Origin: an uncultured Planctomycetaceae bacterium
GTDB taxonomy: Bacteria; Planctomycetota; Planctomycetia; Pirellulales; Thermoguttaceae
Direction: 5' to 3'
Length of the DNA stretch: 64,000 nt
Assembly: GCA_946408825.1 (NCBI GenBank)
Contig: CAMJTU010000013.1
Coordinates: 1 to 64,000 of the forward strand
Numbering within the stretch: position 1 is the first letter of the stretch; every line of letters starts with the position of its first letter. The position numbers and the translations under genes are program-made. Below are positions 63,388 to 64,000 of this stretch, piece by piece. Below the pieces are notes generated by a model, which was not told the DNA's origin, made no database searches, and saw only the letters and a list, made by a program, of their open reading frames with translations.

Positions 63388-64000
63388 ATGCTCACGAAAC
63401 TCAAGACGTTTTCTCTTCTTGGCGCGACGTCCCATCCGGTCGACGTCGAAGTTTCCGTCACGCTCGCGCCCGATAACGGCGATTCTCAGCCCGTTTTTGA
63501 CGACACGCGAACGACAATCGTCGGCATGGCGAAGACCGTCGTCCGCGAAAGCGCTTTTCGCGTCAGGCTCGCGCTCGAACATTCCGGATATCAGCCGCCG
63601 CGCGGCTCCATTCTTGTGAACCTCGCGCCCGCCGACCTTCCGAAGCAGGCGGCGTCTTTTGATCTTCCGATCTCCCTCGGACAAATCTCTTCAAGCGGCC
63701 TTGCGCGTTTTGAAAAGCTCAACGACTACGCCGTAATCGGCGAGCTTGATCTCGACGGACATACGCGTTCTTGTCGCGGCGTTCTGGCGGCGGCGCGCGC
63801 GGCGAAAGCGCAGGGACTCCGAGGACTTCTCGTGCCGGCGGCAAACGCGCAAGAGGCGGCGCTTGTCGAAGGAATCGAGGCGATTCCCATCGAGACGCTC
63901 AAAGACGCCGTTCTTTTCCTGCAGGGCAAGAAGGAAATTAAGCCCGCGCAGGGACTTACCGGTTCGGAATTCGACGCGCTGACGAAGTACGATTTTGATT
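63388..64000 (+). CDS. comM: ComM/YifB-family Mg-chelatase-like ATPase, 3'-partial
   Basis: 204 codons are visible from ATG 63388 and the frame runs off the right edge. N-terminal region of the ComM (YifB) family: KTFSLLGATSHPVDVEVSV, VRESAFRVRLALEHSGY, the pattern ILVNLAPADLPKQAASFDLP, then VIGELDLDG and CRGVLAAARAAKAQGLRG. In naturally competent bacteria ComM is a branch-migration helicase. Its AAA+ core lies outside the window. It follows accA by 25 bp. Confidence 0.93.
   Translation, partial: MLTKLKTFSLLGATSHPVDVEVSVTLAPDNGDSQPVFDDTRTTIVGMAKTVVRESAFRVRLALEHSGYQPPRGSILVNLAPADLPKQAASFDLPISLGQISSSGLARFEKLNDYAVIGELDLDGHTRSCRGVLAAARAAKAQGLRGLLVPAANAQEAALVEGIEAIPIETLKDAVLFLQGKKEIKPAQGLTGSEFDALTKYDFD

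Overview
The window looks like chromosomal DNA of a planctomycete-type bacterium (Planctomycetota). This rests on gene content: secreted low-complexity proteins, a formylglycine-enzyme-fold lipoprotein, small one-TM proteins with FQD/FLD motifs beside a TolQ/ExbB-like channel, GYF_2 membrane proteins and a GAP1-N2-like protein. The coding style is uniform, heavy in GCG, CGC, TCG, GAC and GTC, and gives long meaningless antisense frames almost everywhere. Species is not determinable from the window alone. No rRNA, tRNA, CRISPR array, intact insertion sequence or replication origin was seen.

Layout. 1-3.4 kb: the end of a large Hint-domain (polymorphic-toxin-like) protein with an A/T-rich C-terminal tip, then a small family of three-TM proteins with two intact members and one remnant. 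3.4-9.5 kb: MFS transporter, SUMF1-fold lipoprotein with a charged coiled-coil tail, a DIP1984-like protein, two A/T-rich orphan genes and a 160-bp tandem repeat made of hairpins. 9.5-19 kb: PIG-L deacetylase, lipoprotein, a 940-aa secreted protein, trmB, a FabZ-like dehydratase, a 32-aa bL37-like ribosomal protein, a family-4 uracil-DNA glycosylase and a CsrA with a 190-aa extra domain. 19.8-24.4 kb: secreted glycosidase-like protein and a U32 (RlhA-like) protein. 24.5-28.6 kb: dciA-like, gyrB and a TPR gene. 28.9-36.6 kb: miaA, then on the minus strand hpf, ptsN, HPr, ptsI, a DUF2344 protein, RNase E/G and rplU, which is a regulatory PTS and RNA/translation block. 36.8-46.4 kb: radical SAM protein, ftsH, a degenerate UvrA-like ATPase, ilvH/N, ilvC and ruvX. 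46.4-47 kb: a 23-bp tandem repeat and a frameshifted remnant of a DUF4143-type ATPase.

47.1-62.2 kb is the most unusual region: about ten consecutive plus-strand genes that appear to form one membrane system. They are a beta-helix membrane protein with a G9 tract, a TolQ/ExbB/MotA-like channel, two different MotB/ExbD-like one-TM coiled-coil proteins, a secreted proline-rich protein, a zinc-ribbon GTPase, a GAP1-N2-like protein fused to a membrane anchor, a 992-aa coiled-coil membrane protein, and two related multi-TM proteins, one with three GYF_2 domains. I read this as a GTPase-controlled, ion-channel-coupled envelope machine, possibly a conflict or defence system of Zorya-like logic. The function is inference. 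Housekeeping genes resume with accA and a truncated comM/yifB.
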